Positions 63,446 to 64,000 of a stretch of DNA of 64,000 nt are shown piece after piece; position 1 is the stretch's first letter; each line of letters opens with the position of its first letter. Below the pieces are notes generated by a model. That model was not told the origin of the DNA and made no database searches. It saw only the letters and a program-made list of their open reading frames with translations. The DNA comes from Ferruginibacter sp. (GTDB lineage Bacteria > Bacteroidota > Bacteroidia > Chitinophagales > Chitinophagaceae), in contig NZ_JAQBNR010000022.1 of assembly GCF_028288465.1 (NCBI RefSeq), forward strand, positions 186,001 to 250,000, given 5' to 3'. Made by a program: the position numbers and the translations under genes.

Positions 63446-64000
63446 ATGAAATTTACTTCCATTTTTTTATTATTGAGCCTGGTGTTACTTGCCACCGCAA
63501 AAAGCCAGGATGGCTGGAATTTGAAGAAGGATAAAAATGGTATTAAAGTCTTTTCCAAAAAATCGGACAAATTTAAATTTGATCAGTTAAAGGTTGAATG
63601 CGTGCTGGATGGCAAAGTATCACAGCTGGCAGCTGTTTTGCTGGATGTTGACAATCAGTACCAATGGGTATATAAAACCAACAAATCGCAGTTACTGAAA
63701 GAGATGGGCGAAGGAGACGTTTTGTATTACAGCGAGATTGCCTGCCCCTGGCCTTTTGAAAACCGCGACCTGGTTGTCAGGATGAACATTGCCCAAAACG
63801 CTTTTAATAAAGTAGTAACCATTGAAGCAAAAAATGTGAACGATTATCTGCCTGCAAAAGATAAGCTGGTAAGAATTAATTATTCCAATGCACAGTGGAC
63901 AGTTACCCCAATCAGCAGCAGCCAGCTGAAAGTAGAGTATACCATTGAGGTTGATCCCGGGAATAATGTGCCCGCCTGGTTATTGAATATGTTCGCCAGC
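63446..64000 (+). CDS. START-domain protein, secreted (cut by the window edge)
   Basis: The first 185 codons are visible from the ATG at 63446. A signal peptide (to about residue 20, AKSQ) is followed by a START-like domain: GWNLKKDKNGIKVFSKKSD, ECVLDGKVSQLAAVLLDVDNQYQWVYKTNKSQLLKEMG, YYSEIACPWPFENRDLVVRM, and VEYTIEVDPGNNVPAWLLNMF. Such proteins bind lipids or other hydrophobic ligands in the periplasm. The C-terminal helix lies beyond the window. Confidence 0.87.
   Translation, partial: MKFTSIFLLLSLVLLATAKSQDGWNLKKDKNGIKVFSKKSDKFKFDQLKVECVLDGKVSQLAAVLLDVDNQYQWVYKTNKSQLLKEMGEGDVLYYSEIACPWPFENRDLVVRMNIAQNAFNKVVTIEAKNVNDYLPAKDKLVRINYSNAQWTVTPISSSQLKVEYTIEVDPGNNVPAWLLNMFAS

Overview
The window looks like a chromosomal segment from a member of the phylum Bacteroidota, most likely family Chitinophagaceae (inference). 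The evidence is a SusC-type receptor with an STN domain, DUF4249, DUF4382, DUF5777, DUF3570 and DUF3500 proteins, many secreted proteins and lipoproteins, and several exact matches to the Bacteroidota -7 promoter box (TAnnTTTG). Almost no gene has a Shine-Dalgarno sequence. I see no rRNA, tRNA, CRISPR array, insertion sequence or prophage.

Layout. 1-7691 is one end of a polysaccharide (probably complex xylan) locus: a partial esterase, a GH8 enzyme, two CBM48-CE1 esterases and a GH95 enzyme on the minus strand, diverging from a Nudix-type regulator with a degenerate catalytic box. An 11-bp motif occurs once on each side of this divergent region in opposite orientation and is a candidate operator. 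7829-12077 carries housekeeping genes (a DUF6580-like membrane protein, an UPF0102 nuclease-fold protein, a YkgJ-type cysteine-cluster protein, the XerD recombinase and an OmpA/PD40 protein). 12301-15214 is a four-gene operon thioredoxin-ApbE-DUF4266-DUF3570, a probable envelope redox module of unknown role. 15789-16613 is a secreted phosphodiesterase-like protein. 16736-23942 is an outer-membrane operon (unknown secreted protein, STN-type TonB-dependent receptor, DUF4249 lipoprotein, MG2/plug-like protein). 24197-30467 has a GH20-like enzyme, a ScyD/ScyE-type propeller, an ECF sigma factor with its probable membrane partner, and a DUF4382 lipoprotein.

30524-33003 includes the HipA-like kinase/DUF3037 pair followed by an RMD1 family membrane protein. 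33485-35843 is a small operon for an OB-fold protein, a cytochrome c lipoprotein, a DUF5777 barrel and YceI. 35980-42614 is mixed (M20 peptidase, a clearly broken lipoprotein gene, sialidase-like propeller, VOC, methyltransferase, DUF3500, GNAT). Around 42773-44481 there is a small protein gene, then a candidate independent structured small RNA with a perfect Shine-Dalgarno-like sequence, facing a radical SAM gene. 44712-50278 has two related-looking membrane proteins, an agmatinase-family gene, and ccmE/ccmF for cytochrome c maturation, where CcmE carries Cys in place of the usual haem-binding His. 50491-64000 holds a TonB-C protein, a GH13 glucosidase, an ECF42-type sigma factor with its YCII partner, small stress/accessory proteins, a 5'-nucleotidase split into two genes, TfoX, a CDF zinc-type exporter, the MgtE magnesium transporter, and the start of a START-domain protein.

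The strongest leads for something undescribed are the structured RNA at about 43040-43179, the thioredoxin-ApbE-DUF4266-DUF3570 operon, and the HipA-DUF3037-RMD1 cluster. All family names were assigned by reading the sequence; no database search was run.
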